From Actinokineospora fastidiosa (GTDB taxonomy: Bacteria; Actinomycetota; Actinomycetes; Mycobacteriales; Pseudonocardiaceae): a stretch of DNA of 64,000 bases. Shown one piece after another: positions 1 to 8,639 of the stretch; the first letter of the stretch is position 1, and every line of letters starts with the position of its first letter. The notes beneath the pieces were generated by a model. It saw nothing but the letters and a program-made list of their open reading frames with translations, had not been told where the DNA came from and searched no databases. The DNA lies in NCBI RefSeq assembly GCF_014648415.1, contig NZ_BMRB01000002.1:765260-829259 (forward strand). The letters run 5' to 3'. Made by a program: the position numbers and the translations under genes.

Positions 1-989
1 ACAACGGGATCGGGCGGCTCAACGGCGACGAGGTCGGCAGTGTCGGCGGCGGCGCTGGCTGGGGCAGCCCGGGCTGGGCGCGGCTGCTGGGCTGGGAGAT
101 GGGCCAGGACATCGCGTGGCTGCTGCCCGCCGCGCTCATCGCCCTCGGCGCGGGCCTGTGGTTCACCCGCTCCGCGCCGCGCACGGACCGCACGCGGGCG
201 GCGCTGCTGATCTGGGGCGGCTGGCTCGTCGTCACCGGCCTGGTCTTCACCTACATGCAGGGCATCGTCCATAGTTACTACGCGGTCGCGCTCGCGCCCG
301 CCATCGGCGCGCTGATCGGGATCGCGGCGACGGCGGCGTGGCGCGGCCGCAACGCCCCGCTGCTCGCCACCGGCGTGGTCGTCTGCGCGGTCCAGGCGTG
401 GGTCCTGCTCGACGGCGAGTGGCTGCCGTGGCTGCGTCCCGCCGTCGCGGTCCTGGCGGCGGCGGCCGTCGTGCTGATCGCCGTCGGGGCCAGGACGACC
501 GCGGCCGCGGGACTCGCGCTCACCGCCGCGTTCCTCGCCCCTGCGCTGTATTCCGTCGCCACGGCCGCGGTGCCGCACCAGGGCGCGATCCCCACCGTGG
601 GGCCGCGCTCGGGCGGGATGATGGTCGGCGGCGGGCTCCTGAGCGCGCCGACGCCGGAGCCCGAGCTGGCCGCGGTGCTGGCCGCCGACGCCGACCGCTA
701 CACCTGGGCAGCCGCCGCGCTCGGCTCCAACAACGCCGCCGGGTACCAGCTGGCCGCGGGAGCACCCGTGCTCGCCCTGGGCGGGTTCAACGGCACCGAT
801 CCCGCACCGACCCTCGCCGAGTTCCAGGACCTGGTGCGGCGCAAGGAGATCCACTACTACATCGAGAGCACCATGATGCGCGGCGACACCGGCAGCGACG
901 AGGCGCACCGCATCGCCGAGTGGGTGGAGGCCACCTTCACCCCCACCATCATCGGCGGGGTCGCCGTCTACGACCTCACGGCCCGATGA
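1..989 (+). CDS. GT-C family glycosyltransferase, C-terminal part (5' end outside window)
   Basis: The reading frame is open from the window edge through the first ATG at 99, so this is the C-terminal part of a larger membrane protein. The part seen has several hydrophobic segments (for example LLPAALIALGAGLWF) and a soluble C-terminal domain ending AVYDLTAR. It is closely paralogous to the complete protein at 2284-4029: both share LWFTR, APRTDRTRAALL, MQGI, YYAVALAP and APTLAEFQ. Family knowledge: such GT39/ArnT-like enzymes move a sugar from a polyprenyl-phosphate donor onto an acceptor on the outer membrane face. The substrate is unknown. The stop overlaps the next start by ATGA, suggesting translational coupling with the GT2 gene. 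Confidence 0.85.
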   Translation, partial: NGIGRLNGDEVGSVGGGAGWGSPGWARLLGWEMGQDIAWLLPAALIALGAGLWFTRSAPRTDRTRAALLIWGGWLVVTGLVFTYMQGIVHSYYAVALAPAIGALIGIAATAAWRGRNAPLLATGVVVCAVQAWVLLDGEWLPWLRPAVAVLAAAAVVLIAVGARTTAAAGLALTAAFLAPALYSVATAAVPHQGAIPTVGPRSGGMMVGGGLLSAPTPEPELAAVLAADADRYTWAAAALGSNNAAGYQLAAGAPVLALGGFNGTDPAPTLAEFQDLVRRKEIHYYIESTMMRGDTGSDEAHRIAEWVEATFTPTIIGGVAVYDLTAR

Positions 990-2287
990 GCCGCACAGGA
1001 TCCGCACAGGCCGGGCACACCGGAGGCCCAGCCGAGCGCCCGATCGTCGGGGACATGACCGCCACGATGCCCGCGCGCCCGCCCGTCCGCACGACCGGCC
1101 CCGCCCCGGTGCTCGACGTCGTCGTCCCCGTGCACAACGAGGAAGCGGACCTGGAACGGTGCGTCCGCGGGCTGCACGACCACCTGCGCGACCACTTCCC
1201 CTACACCTTCCGCGTCACCATCGCCGACAACGCCAGCACCGACGGCACCGCCGCCATCGCGCGGGCACTGGCCGACGAACTCCCCGGCGTCACCGCCGTC
1301 CGCCTCGACGAGAAGGGCCGGGGGCGCGCGCTGCACACCGCCTGGCTGGCCTCGGACGCGGCGGTGCTGGCCTACATGGACGTCGACCTGTCCACCGACC
1401 TCGCCGCGCTCTCCCCGCTCGTCGCGCCGCTGATCTCCGGGCACTCCGACATCGCCATCGGCAGCAGGCTCGCGCGCGGCGCGCGGGTGGTGCGGGGTCC
1501 CAAGCGGGAGCTCATCTCCCGGGCGTACAACCTGATCCTGCGCGGCACGCTCGCCGCGCGGTTCAGCGACGCGCAGTGCGGGTTCAAGGCGATCCGCGCC
1601 GACGTGGCCGCCGCGCTGCTGCCGCACGTCGCCGACCCGGGCTGGTTCTTCGACACCGAGTTGCTGGTGCTCGCCCAGCGCTCCGGGCTGCGCATCCACG
1701 AGGTGCCGGTGGACTGGATCGATGACCCGGACAGCCGGGTCGACATCCTGGCCACCGCGCTGGCCGACCTGCGCGGCATCGCCCGGCTCGGCCGCGGCCT
1801 GCTCACCGGCAGGCTCCCGGTCGCCCGCCTGCGGGCCCAGTGGGCGCGCGGCGCGATCGGCGGCGACCCGCCCGGCGTGCCGAGGGGACTGCTCCGGCAG
1901 GTCGTCCGGTTCGCCACGGTCGGAACGCTCAGCACCCTGGCCTACCTCCTGCTGTACGTGCTGCTGCGCGGCGGGCTCGGGGCGCAGGCTGCCAACCTCG
2001 TGGCGCTGCTGATCACGGCGGTGGGCAACACCGCGGCCAACCGGCGGCTCACCTTCGGCGTGCGCGGTGCGGAAGGCGCGCTGCGCCACCAGTTCCACGG
2101 CCTGATCGTCTTCGCCATCGGCCTCGGCCTGACCAGCGGCTCCCTGGCCGTCCTGCACGCCTTCGGCGAGCCGGGCCGGGCCGCGGAGCTGACCGTGCTC
2201 GTGGCCGCGAACCTCGTCGCCACCCTGCTGCGCTTCCTGCTGTTGCGCGGTTGGGTCTTCCGCCAGTCCACTGTGGAGGACAAATGA
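986..2287 (+). CDS. GT2 glycosyltransferase fused to GtrA-like membrane domain
   Basis: About 433 residues. Residues 43-270 are a dolichol-phosphate-mannose-synthase-like GT2 domain with VVVPVHNEE, the DNASTDGT nucleotide-binding segment and the DVD metal motif in YMDVDLSTD. Residues 295-425 are a four-helix GtrA domain (RFATVGTLSTLAYLLLYVLL onward). Such enzymes load a hexose from a nucleotide sugar onto polyprenyl phosphate, and GtrA is thought to help flip the product. Lying between two GT-C genes with ATGA overlaps on both sides, it probably makes the lipid-linked donor for its neighbours (inference). ATG 986 is coupled to the previous stop; ATG 1055, after a GGGGA, is a plausible alternative that removes 23 residues of low-complexity leader. 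Confidence 0.88.
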   Translation: MSRTGSAQAGHTGGPAERPIVGDMTATMPARPPVRTTGPAPVLDVVVPVHNEEADLERCVRGLHDHLRDHFPYTFRVTIADNASTDGTAAIARALADELPGVTAVRLDEKGRGRALHTAWLASDAAVLAYMDVDLSTDLAALSPLVAPLISGHSDIAIGSRLARGARVVRGPKRELISRAYNLILRGTLAARFSDAQCGFKAIRADVAAALLPHVADPGWFFDTELLVLAQRSGLRIHEVPVDWIDDPDSRVDILATALADLRGIARLGRGLLTGRLPVARLRAQWARGAIGGDPPGVPRGLLRQVVRFATVGTLSTLAYLLLYVLLRGGLGAQAANLVALLITAVGNTAANRRLTFGVRGAEGALRHQFHGLIVFAIGLGLTSGSLAVLHAFGEPGRAAELTVLVAANLVATLLRFLLLRGWVFRQSTVEDK

Positions 2288-4029
2288 CCCGCGCGCCGAT
2301 CATCGCGCTGCTCGCCGCGACCGCGCTGCTCTACCTCTGGGACCTCGGCGCGAACGGCTGGGGCAACGAGTTCTACGCCGCCGCCGTCCAGGCGGGCACC
2401 CAGGACTGGACCGCGCTGTTCTTCGGCTCGCTGGACCCGGGCAACACCGTCACCGTCGACAAGCCGCCCGCCGCGCTCTGGCTGATGGCGCTGTCCGGCC
2501 GCGTCTTCGGGTTCTCGCCGTGGAGCATGCTCGTCCCGCAGGCGCTCGCGGGCGTGGCTTCGGTGTGGCTGCTCTACGCCGCCGTGCGGCGCTGGTCAGG
2601 CCAGACCGCAGGCCTGCTGGCGGGCGCCGCGCTGGCCGCGACCCCGGTGGCCGCGCTGATGTTCCGCTTCAACAACCCCGACGCGCTGCTCACGCTGCTG
2701 CTCGTCGCCGCGGGCTACTGCACCGTGCGCGCCACGGAGAAGGGCAGCGGGCGGTGGCTCGCGCTCGCGGGCGTCGCCGTCGGCTTCGGGTTCCTGACGA
2801 AGATGCTGCAGGCCATGGTGGTGCTGCCCGCGCTCGCCCTGGTCTACCTGATCGCGGCGCCGATCGGCCTGGGCAGGCGCGTCCTGCACGTGGCGGGGGC
2901 GGGCGCTGCGGTGGCGGTCGCCGCGGGCTGGTACATCGCCGTGGCCGACCTGTGGCCCGCGGACTCGCGCCCGTACATCGGCGGGTCCACCGACGACTCC
3001 GTCCTCGACCTGGCCCTGGGGTACAACGGGCTGGGCCGGGTGTTCGGCGGCGGCGGCAACCCGAGCGGGTCGGGGCCGGGCACGGCGTTCGGCGGCGAGA
3101 CCGGCTGGGGCCGCATGCTCGGTCTCGCCTTCGGCTCCGAGGTGGCCTGGCTGCTCCCGGCCGCGCTCATCGGGCTGGTCGCGGGCCTGTGGTTCACCCG
3201 CTGGGCGCCGCGCACCGACCGTACCCGGGCCGCGCTGCTGCTCTGGGGCGGCTGGACGCTGGTCACCGCCGCGGTGTTCAGCTTCATGCAGGGCATCACC
3301 CACCCCTATTACGCCGTCGCGCTCGCGCCCGGCATCGCGGGCGTGGCGGGCGTGGCCGGGTGGGAGCTGTGGCGGGGCCGAGACCACACCGGGGCGCGGA
3401 TCACCCTCGCCGGCATCGTCGTGGTGACCGCCGGGTGGTCGTTCGTGCTGCTCCTGCGCGATCCCGACTGGCAGCCGTGGCTGCGGTGGGCGGTCGGCGC
3501 GGTCGGGCTGGCGGCGGGCACCGCGATCGCGGTGGGCGCGCACCGCACGTGGCGGGTCGGGGCGCTGGCGATCGTCGCCTGCCTCGGCGCCACCACGGCC
3601 TACACGGTGGCCACAGCCGTCACCCCGCACGGCGGCTCCATCCCGATGTCCGGTCCCGCCCGCGCCTCGGACGCGATGCCCATGCGGCCGGACGCCGACC
3701 CCGAACTGGTCGCCGCGCTGCGCGCCACCGACACGCGGTGGGCGGCGGCGACGACCGGCGCAGGCCAGGCGGGCGCGCTGCAGTTGGCCAGCGGCAGGCC
3801 GGTCATCGGCATCGGCGGGTTCTCCGGGGCCGACCCGGCGCCCACCCTGGCCGAGTTCCAGCGCCACGTCGCCGACGGCGCGATCCGCTACTACGTCGGC
3901 GAGGGCGGCGGCCGGTCGTTCGCGGGTCCGGGCGGCGGCGCCATCGCCGACTGGGTGGCGGCCACCTTCACCCCGGCCACAATCGGCGACCACACCGTGT
4001 ACGACCTGGCCCGGCCCCGGTCCGGGTGA
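2284..4029 (+). CDS. GT-C family (GT39/ArnT-like) glycosyltransferase
   Basis: A 581-residue polytopic membrane protein. After the first membrane helix the loop carries GWGNEFYAAAVQAG, the place where PMT/ArnT enzymes keep an acidic catalytic residue (E here), then VDKPPAALWLMALS. Many hydrophobic helices follow up to about residue 430, then a periplasm-facing C-terminal domain of about 140 residues. Family role: transfer of a sugar from polyprenyl-phosphate to a cell-envelope or protein acceptor. The ATG overlaps the stop of the GT2-GtrA gene (ATGA). With the partial paralogue at the window start it brackets the donor synthase, so the two transferases may use the same donor on different acceptors (inference). 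Confidence 0.87.
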   Translation: MTRAPIIALLAATALLYLWDLGANGWGNEFYAAAVQAGTQDWTALFFGSLDPGNTVTVDKPPAALWLMALSGRVFGFSPWSMLVPQALAGVASVWLLYAAVRRWSGQTAGLLAGAALAATPVAALMFRFNNPDALLTLLLVAAGYCTVRATEKGSGRWLALAGVAVGFGFLTKMLQAMVVLPALALVYLIAAPIGLGRRVLHVAGAGAAVAVAAGWYIAVADLWPADSRPYIGGSTDDSVLDLALGYNGLGRVFGGGGNPSGSGPGTAFGGETGWGRMLGLAFGSEVAWLLPAALIGLVAGLWFTRWAPRTDRTRAALLLWGGWTLVTAAVFSFMQGITHPYYAVALAPGIAGVAGVAGWELWRGRDHTGARITLAGIVVVTAGWSFVLLLRDPDWQPWLRWAVGAVGLAAGTAIAVGAHRTWRVGALAIVACLGATTAYTVATAVTPHGGSIPMSGPARASDAMPMRPDADPELVAALRATDTRWAAATTGAGQAGALQLASGRPVIGIGGFSGADPAPTLAEFQRHVADGAIRYYVGEGGGRSFAGPGGGAIADWVAATFTPATIGDHTVYDLARPRSG

Positions 4030-4113
4030 GGTCTTTCGACCCGATCCGCACCCGGTCCCGACGCGTAGGCTTCCGGCCACTCTGTTGACAGCACCACGCC
4101 GGAGGGGCACGCC

Positions 4114-4155
4114 GTGGCCGCATCCACACCCGTCCGGACGGGCGCGCGGCCGTGA
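4114..4155 (+). other. 13-codon mini-ORF with strong ribosome site, possible coupling leader
   Basis: A GTG at 4114 follows GGAGGGG (4101-4107) at good spacing and opens a 13-codon frame (VAASTPVRTGARP). Its TGA at 4153-4155 overlaps the GTG start of the STAS gene. The STAS gene has no obvious ribosome site of its own, so this may be a coupling leader. It could equally be the remnant of a longer N-terminus after a frameshift. Confidence 0.25.
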
Positions 4156-4430
4156 CCCACGCCGACCCCCCTCGCCTGCAGGGCGACGCCGACCTGCGCA
4201 ACCGTCCCGACTTCGCCGAACTGCTGCGCGCGCTGTGCCGCCAGGCCGTCGGCGACGTCCACCTGGACCTGTCCGAGATGGACTTCGTCGACGTCTGGGG
4301 CGCGGTCGCCCTGGTCGAGGCCGCGGGCGCGCTGTCGGGCGGGGACCTGGTCCTGCACAACCCGCCAGCCGCTCTGCGGCGGCTGCTCGACCTGCTCGGC
4401 GCGCATCCCGGGCTGCGGCTAGAGCCCTAG
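4152..4430 (+). CDS. STAS-domain protein (anti-sigma-factor-antagonist type)
   Basis: A 92-residue single-domain protein. The stretch VHLDLSEMDFVDVWGAVALV matches the beta-strand / phosphorylation-loop / helix core of STAS domains, where a Ser or Thr is usually phosphorylated by an anti-sigma kinase. Here the equivalent position appears to be V or W (FVDVWG), so classic serine phosphoregulation is doubtful. No kinase or sigma gene lies beside it. The start is GTG 4152, reached by stop/start overlap from a short leader frame. Its last 12 bases overlap the convergent phosphoribosyltransferase gene. Confidence 0.75.
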   Translation: MTHADPPRLQGDADLRNRPDFAELLRALCRQAVGDVHLDLSEMDFVDVWGAVALVEAAGALSGGDLVLHNPPAALRRLLDLLGAHPGLRLEP

Positions 4431-5039
4431 CGCCGCGCGCACCTCCGCGTCGGTGACCTCGCCGAAGTCGGCGTACCACTGCCCGACGGCGGAGAAGCGG
4501 CGCGGCGTGTGGGCGCAGACGAAGGCGTCGGCCCCGAGCCGGGCGGCGGTGTCGCGGGGCGCGACCGGCGCGGCGACCACGACCCCGGACGCGCCCCGAT
4601 CGCGGACGACCAGCACGGCGGCGGCCATCGTCGCCCCGGTGGCGATGCCGTCGTCGACCAGGATCACGACCCGGTCGGCGAGGTCGGGCGGCTCGGCGTC
4701 GCCGCGCAGGTCGGTCGCCCTGCGCGCCACGGCGGCGCGCTCGCGCTCGGCCGTGGCCGCCACGTCGGCCCAGGTGATGCCGAGGTCGGCGAGGACGCCA
4801 TCCAGCCGGACCGTGACGCCCCGCTCCCCCACCGCGCCCACGGCCAGCTCGGCGTGCCCGGGCGCGCCCACCTTGCGCACGACGACGACGTCGAGGTCGG
4901 CGTGCAGGGCGGCGGCCACCTCGGCCGCCACGGGCACCCCGCCGCGGGGCAGCCCCAGCACGATCGGCCCGCACCGGCGCAGCGGGGCCAGCGACCGGGC
5001 CAGGACCCGGCCCGCCTCCGCCCGGTCGGCGAACCGCAC
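4419..5039 (-). CDS. Phosphoribosyltransferase-family protein
   Basis: About 206 residues with a type I phosphoribosyltransferase fold. The PRPP-binding loop is VVILVDDGIATGATM, and the N-terminal part has VLGLPRGGVPVAAEVA and VVVRKVGAPGHAELAVGAVG, typical of the stand-alone actinobacterial family of unknown base specificity. The frame is open upstream to an ATG at 5138, but that start would overlap the divergent regulator gene at 5126. GTG 5039 (VRFADRAEAGRVLA) matches the usual family start, and GTG 5057 is a second option. The 3' end overlaps the STAS gene on the other strand by 12 bases. Confidence 0.82.
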   Translation of the reverse strand: MRFADRAEAGRVLARSLAPLRRCGPIVLGLPRGGVPVAAEVAAALHADLDVVVVRKVGAPGHAELAVGAVGERGVTVRLDGVLADLGITWADVAATAERERAAVARRATDLRGDAEPPDLADRVVILVDDGIATGATMAAAVLVVRDRGASGVVVAAPVAPRDTAARLGADAFVCAHTPRRFSAVGQWYADFGEVTDAEVRAALGL

Positions 5040-5125
5040 CGCCCCAGTCTGCACCACCTCGGCCGCACGGGCTTTACCCCGGAGGTAATGGCCCGTCCGC
5101 ATCCGGCTCCGTACCGTCGGAAGGC

Positions 5126-5908
5126 ATGACAACAGCACAGGTTCCGGTGGGCACCCTGCTGCGGCAGTGGCGGGAGCACCGCAGGCTCAGCCAGGCCGAT
5201 CTGTCGTTGCAGGCGGACATCTCCACCCGGCACCTCAGCTTCGTGGAGACCGGGCGGGCGCTGCCCAGCCGGGACATGGTGCTGCTCCTGGCCGAGAGCC
5301 TGGACCTGCCCCTGCGCGACCGCAACCGGATGCTGCTGGCGGCGGGCTTCGCCCCGCTGTTCACCCAGTCCTCTCTGGACGCGCCGAGGATGGACGCGGT
5401 CGGGCGGGCCATCCGGCGCGCCCTGCACGACCACAACCCGTACCCGGCGACGGTGGTGGACGGCTCATGGCGGATGGTCGACGCCAACGCCGCCCTGCAC
5501 ACCCTGTTGACGGGCATCGCGCCCCGGCTGCTCACGCCGCCGGTCAACATCCTGCGCGCCAGCCTGCACCCCGACGGGCTGGCGCCGCGCATCGTCAACC
5601 TCGCGCAGTGGCGCGAGCACGTGCTGTGCAGGCTGCGCCGCAAGATCGCGTTCACCGCGGACGAGTCGCTGGGCGAGCTGTACGACGAGCTGTGCTCCTA
5701 TCCCGGCGACCTGCCGCGTCCGTCCCCGACGGCCGGGGAGGACGTGGTGGTGCCCCTGCGGCTGCGCGGCGACGACGGCGAACTGGCCTTCGTCGGCACG
5801 ATCACCACGTTCGGCGGGGCGGTGGACGTCACCGTGTCGGAGCTGTCCATCGAGGCGCTGTACCCGGCGGACGAGCACACGGCCTCGGTGATGCGCTCAC
5901 GCGCCTAG
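5126..5908 (+). CDS. XRE-family regulator with MmyB-like ligand-binding domain
   Basis: 260 residues. Residues 8-65 form an XRE helix-turn-helix (LLRQWREHRRLSQADLSLQA, then STRHLSFVETGRALPS). Residues 95-255 form the MmyB-like PAS-related domain, recognised by NPYPATVVDGSWRMVDANAA and the C-terminal TITTFGGAVDVTVSELSIEA. Family knowledge: many members regulate a neighbouring dehydrogenase, and the domain can bind fatty-acid-like ligands. Here the divergent neighbour is a phosphoribosyltransferase and no oxidoreductase is adjacent, so the target is unclear. The start ATG follows GGAAGG (5119-5124) closely. The 3' end overlaps nudC by 12 bases in convergent orientation. Confidence 0.9.
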   Translation: MTTAQVPVGTLLRQWREHRRLSQADLSLQADISTRHLSFVETGRALPSRDMVLLLAESLDLPLRDRNRMLLAAGFAPLFTQSSLDAPRMDAVGRAIRRALHDHNPYPATVVDGSWRMVDANAALHTLLTGIAPRLLTPPVNILRASLHPDGLAPRIVNLAQWREHVLCRLRRKIAFTADESLGELYDELCSYPGDLPRPSPTAGEDVVVPLRLRGDDGELAFVGTITTFGGAVDVTVSELSIEALYPADEHTASVMRSRA

Positions 5909-6712
5909 CCAGTCCGCGATGAGGAACGCCTCGATGGAGTCCGGCCTGCTCCTCATGGCGCGGACCTCGGCGCGGGTGAACCAGCGCGCCTCGGCGATCT
6001 CCTCGCCGTCCACCTCGATGTGGTCGCTGGCGGCGCGGGCGCGGAAGCCGACCATGAGGCCCGCCGGGAACGGCCACGCCTGGGAGGCGAGGTAGCCGAC
6101 GTCGGCGACGGCCACCCCGGTCTCCTCGGCGACCTCCCGGCGCACGGCGTCCTCCAGGCTCTCCCCGATCTCGACGAACCCGGCGACGGCGGCGAACCCG
6201 GCGCCGCCGCGGTGGCGGGCGAGCAGGCAGCGGTCGCCGTGCTCGACCAGCGCGATCACCGCGGGCTCGATGCGCGGGTAGAGCTCGCGGGCGCACCCGG
6301 CGCAGACGCGCAGGTGCCCGCCGCGGCGCGGCTCGGCCTCCTGCCCGCAGGCGCCGCAGAAGCGGTGGGTGCGGTGCCAGTGCAGCAGGCCTCTGGCGTA
6401 GGCGAGCCGAGTGGAGTCCTCAGTGGACAAGCGGAGGTAGAGCGCCCGGATGTCGGTGGTCTCCTCCGGTTCGTCGGCGACGTCGACGGCGAACAGGGGC
6501 GCGTGGTCCACGCCGAGGAACACGGCGTCCGGGGTCACCGGCACGGTCAAGGGGAGCCCGTCGGCGACGGCGCAGCGGTCGCGCCAGAAGACCAGCGCGC
6601 GGGCGGCCGGGTCCTCGCGCGCCGCGGCCAGCCAGCCGTCATCCGCGCGCCGATTGCCCGCGCGGTCCAGGGCGAGACCCGTGTAGGGCACTGCGTGAGC
6701 GTCATTGATCAC
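5897..6712 (-). CDS. nudC: NAD+ diphosphatase (Nudix family)
   Basis: 271 residues with NudC architecture: an N-terminal domain, a zinc ribbon (CGAC then CAGC, about residues 118-136), and a Nudix domain with the box GFVEIGESLEDAVRREVAEE (the G-x5-E-x7-REVxEE pattern). The family marker SQPWPFP appears as SQAWPFP (one substitution). Function: hydrolysis of NADH/NAD+ to NMN and AMP, and in several bacteria removal of NAD caps from RNA. The start codon is GTG. It is a single gene, convergent with the MmyB-like regulator. Confidence 0.92.
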   Translation of the reverse strand: MINDAHAVPYTGLALDRAGNRRADDGWLAAAREDPAARALVFWRDRCAVADGLPLTVPVTPDAVFLGVDHAPLFAVDVADEPEETTDIRALYLRLSTEDSTRLAYARGLLHWHRTHRFCGACGQEAEPRRGGHLRVCAGCARELYPRIEPAVIALVEHGDRCLLARHRGGAGFAAVAGFVEIGESLEDAVRREVAEETGVAVADVGYLASQAWPFPAGLMVGFRARAASDHIEVDGEEIAEARWFTRAEVRAMRSRPDSIEAFLIADWLGA

Positions 6713-6855
6713 CCGCCCACCCTACGTCCGGCGGATGCCCCGGACCGCCAGCGCGACCGGCCCGTCCTGTGCCGTCGCCCACGTCCGACGGCAACGGGTT
6801 GCCCCCTGCGAAATGGGTTCGACGGTCTCGCGGCGGCCTGACACAGTGGCCCACC

Positions 6856-7797
6856 ATGACCGTCGACCTGGTGACCGTCGCGGCCGTGCGGCGCATGCAG
6901 CGGCTGGCGCAGCGGATCACCGCCGCCCGGCCGGAACTGGTGAACAGCGACGCGTCGTTCGGCGAGCTGGCCTGGAACTGGGGCAGGGGGCACGCGGCCG
7001 ACGGCGCGACGTGGCCGTGCCAGCTGTGGTCCCACGGCGGGGATCTGGTCGCCTGGGCTTGGGCGCACCTTCCGCGCCGGGTGCGGCTGAGCGACGGGTC
7101 CGTGAAGGACGTGACCGCCGCGTACCTGGCCTACCAGGTCCATCCCGAGCACGCCGAGCTGGTCGACGAGGTGATCGGCTGGTACGACGCCACGGCGGCG
7201 GGCATCGAGCGCACGGTGCTGCCCAGCGCCGCCGACGCGTTCGCCCTGGAGCGGTGGGCCGCGCACGGTTTCACGGCGGACCCGGCCGCGCTCGGCGACG
7301 CGGGCCGCTGGACCCAGCTCACCGAGCGGGACCTCGCCGACCTCGACCAGCCGGTGCTGCCCGCCGGGTTCCGGTTCCGCACGGCCGACGATGCCGGTCC
7401 GGAGGCCGCGGTCCAGGCCCACATCGACGCCTGGTCCCCCTCCTCCTACACCGCCGAGAGCTACGCGGGCGTCCGGCAGGCCCCGGGGTACCGCGGCGAC
7501 CTGCACGTCCTGGTGGAGGCGCCGGACGGGACGATGGCGGCCTCGACGATCCTGTGGCTCGACGAGGCGAACCGGTCCGCCCAGTTCGAGCCGGTCGGGA
7601 CGCATCCGGGGTATCGGCGGCTGGGGCTGGGCCGGGCGATGATCCTGCACGGGATGCGGCTGGCCAGGGCGGCGGGCGCCACCCACGCGACCGTCGTCTG
7701 CCTGGGCGCGCCCGCGCACGTCGCGGCGCGCGGCCTGTACTACGGCGTCGGGTTCCGGGAGTTGTCACGGGACGCGCCGCTCATCAAGGCGGGCTGA
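6856..7797 (+). CDS. GNAT-family N-acetyltransferase
   Basis: 313 residues. The C-terminal half (about 205-313) is a GNAT domain: QFEPVGTHPGYRRLGLGRAM is motif A (the acetyl-CoA pyrophosphate loop R-x-x-G-x-G) and GLYYGVGFREL is the typical final strand. The N-terminal half contains FALERWAAHGF, suggesting a degenerate second GNAT-like unit. The substrate cannot be told. ATG 6856 was chosen over an in-frame start at 6769 because the extra 29 residues look like non-coding leader. It is monocistronic, and the downstream gap carries the fabG promoter. Confidence 0.85.
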   Translation: MTVDLVTVAAVRRMQRLAQRITAARPELVNSDASFGELAWNWGRGHAADGATWPCQLWSHGGDLVAWAWAHLPRRVRLSDGSVKDVTAAYLAYQVHPEHAELVDEVIGWYDATAAGIERTVLPSAADAFALERWAAHGFTADPAALGDAGRWTQLTERDLADLDQPVLPAGFRFRTADDAGPEAAVQAHIDAWSPSSYTAESYAGVRQAPGYRGDLHVLVEAPDGTMAASTILWLDEANRSAQFEPVGTHPGYRRLGLGRAMILHGMRLARAAGATHATVVCLGAPAHVAARGLYYGVGFRELSRDAPLIKAG

Positions 7798-7816
7798 ACG
7801 GCCTCGGACCGAACAG

Positions 7817-7862
7817 TGGACACCGATCGAACCGGCGAGTAGCTTGCTAAGCGCTTGCTTAG
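7817..7862 (+). promoter_or_regulatory. Promoter plus TetR-type palindromic operator before the acyl-CoA operon
   Basis: TGGACA (7817-7822), 17 bases, then TAGCTT (7840-7845) resembles a -35/-10 pair. Immediately downstream, CTAAGC-GCTT-GCTTAG (7847-7862) is a perfect inverted repeat with 6-bp arms and a 4-bp spacer lying where transcription should start. The last gene of the operon encodes a TetR regulator, so autoregulation through this site is a good inference. Confidence 0.6.
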
Positions 7863-7883
7863 GTCGTCGATCGGAGGAGAGCC

Positions 7884-8639
7884 GTGTCCGAGTCCCGCAC
7901 CGCCATCGTCACCGGGGCCGCCCGGGGGATCGGGGCCGCCGTGGCCCGCAGGCTGGCCGAGGACGGGATGGCCGTGGCCGTCGTCGACCTCGACGAGGCC
8001 GCCTGCGCGGGGACCGTCGAGGCGATCACCGCCGACGGCGGTACCGCGCTGGCCGTCGGGGCCGATGTCGGGGACACCGAGCAGGTGCGGGCCGCCGTCG
8101 CCCGGGTCGCCGAGGAGCTGGGCGCGCCCACCGTCCTGGTCAACAACGCGGGCGTGCTGCGGGACAACCTGCTGTTCAAGATGTCCGACGACGACTGGGA
8201 CACCGTGATGACCGTGCACCTGCGCGGCTCGTTCCTCATGGCGCGGGAGGTGCAGAAGCACCAGGTCGAGCAGAAGTACGGCCGCGTCGTGAACCTCTCC
8301 AGCACCTCCGCGCTCGGCAACCGCGGCCAGGCCAACTACGCCACCGCGAAGGCGGGCCTGCAGGGCCTCACCAAGACGCTGGCGATCGAGCTGGGCAAGT
8401 TCGGCGTCACCGCCAACGCCATCGCCCCCGGGTTCATCGCCACCGAGATGACCGCCGCGACCGCGGCGCGGGTCGGCGTGTCGTTCGAGGACTTCAAGGC
8501 CGCGGCCGCCGCGGCGATCCCGGTCGGGCGGGTCGGCACGCCCGAGGACATCGCCGCGCTGGCGTCCTTCCTCTGCGGCCCGGAGTCCGGCTTCGTCTCC
8601 GGCCAGGTCATCTACGTCGCGGGCGGGCCGAGGAACTGA
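7884..8639 (+). CDS. fabG: SDR-family 3-oxoacyl-ACP/CoA reductase (FabG-like)
   Basis: 251 residues, a classical short-chain dehydrogenase. It has the TGAARGIG cofactor loop (residues 10-17), NNAG, the catalytic Ser in NLSSTSALG and the YxxxK pair in NYATAKAG, and ends YVAGGPRN. An acidic residue after strand 2 (VVDLDEA) would favour NAD(H). Role: reversible oxidation/reduction of 3-hydroxyacyl and 3-oxoacyl thioesters. Being first in an operon with a MaoC hydratase and two acyl-CoA dehydrogenases, it more probably serves beta-oxidation of a particular acyl-CoA than fatty acid synthesis. The GTG start follows GGAGGAGA (7873-7880). Its stop shares a base with the next ATG. Confidence 0.88.
   Translation: MSESRTAIVTGAARGIGAAVARRLAEDGMAVAVVDLDEAACAGTVEAITADGGTALAVGADVGDTEQVRAAVARVAEELGAPTVLVNNAGVLRDNLLFKMSDDDWDTVMTVHLRGSFLMAREVQKHQVEQKYGRVVNLSSTSALGNRGQANYATAKAGLQGLTKTLAIELGKFGVTANAIAPGFIATEMTAATAARVGVSFEDFKAAAAAAIPVGRVGTPEDIAALASFLCGPESGFVSGQVIYVAGGPRN

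Noticed and set aside
4085..4090. Consensus -35 TTGACA before the STAS gene
   Set aside because: No -10-like hexamer occurs 16-18 bases downstream, so I could not support a promoter.
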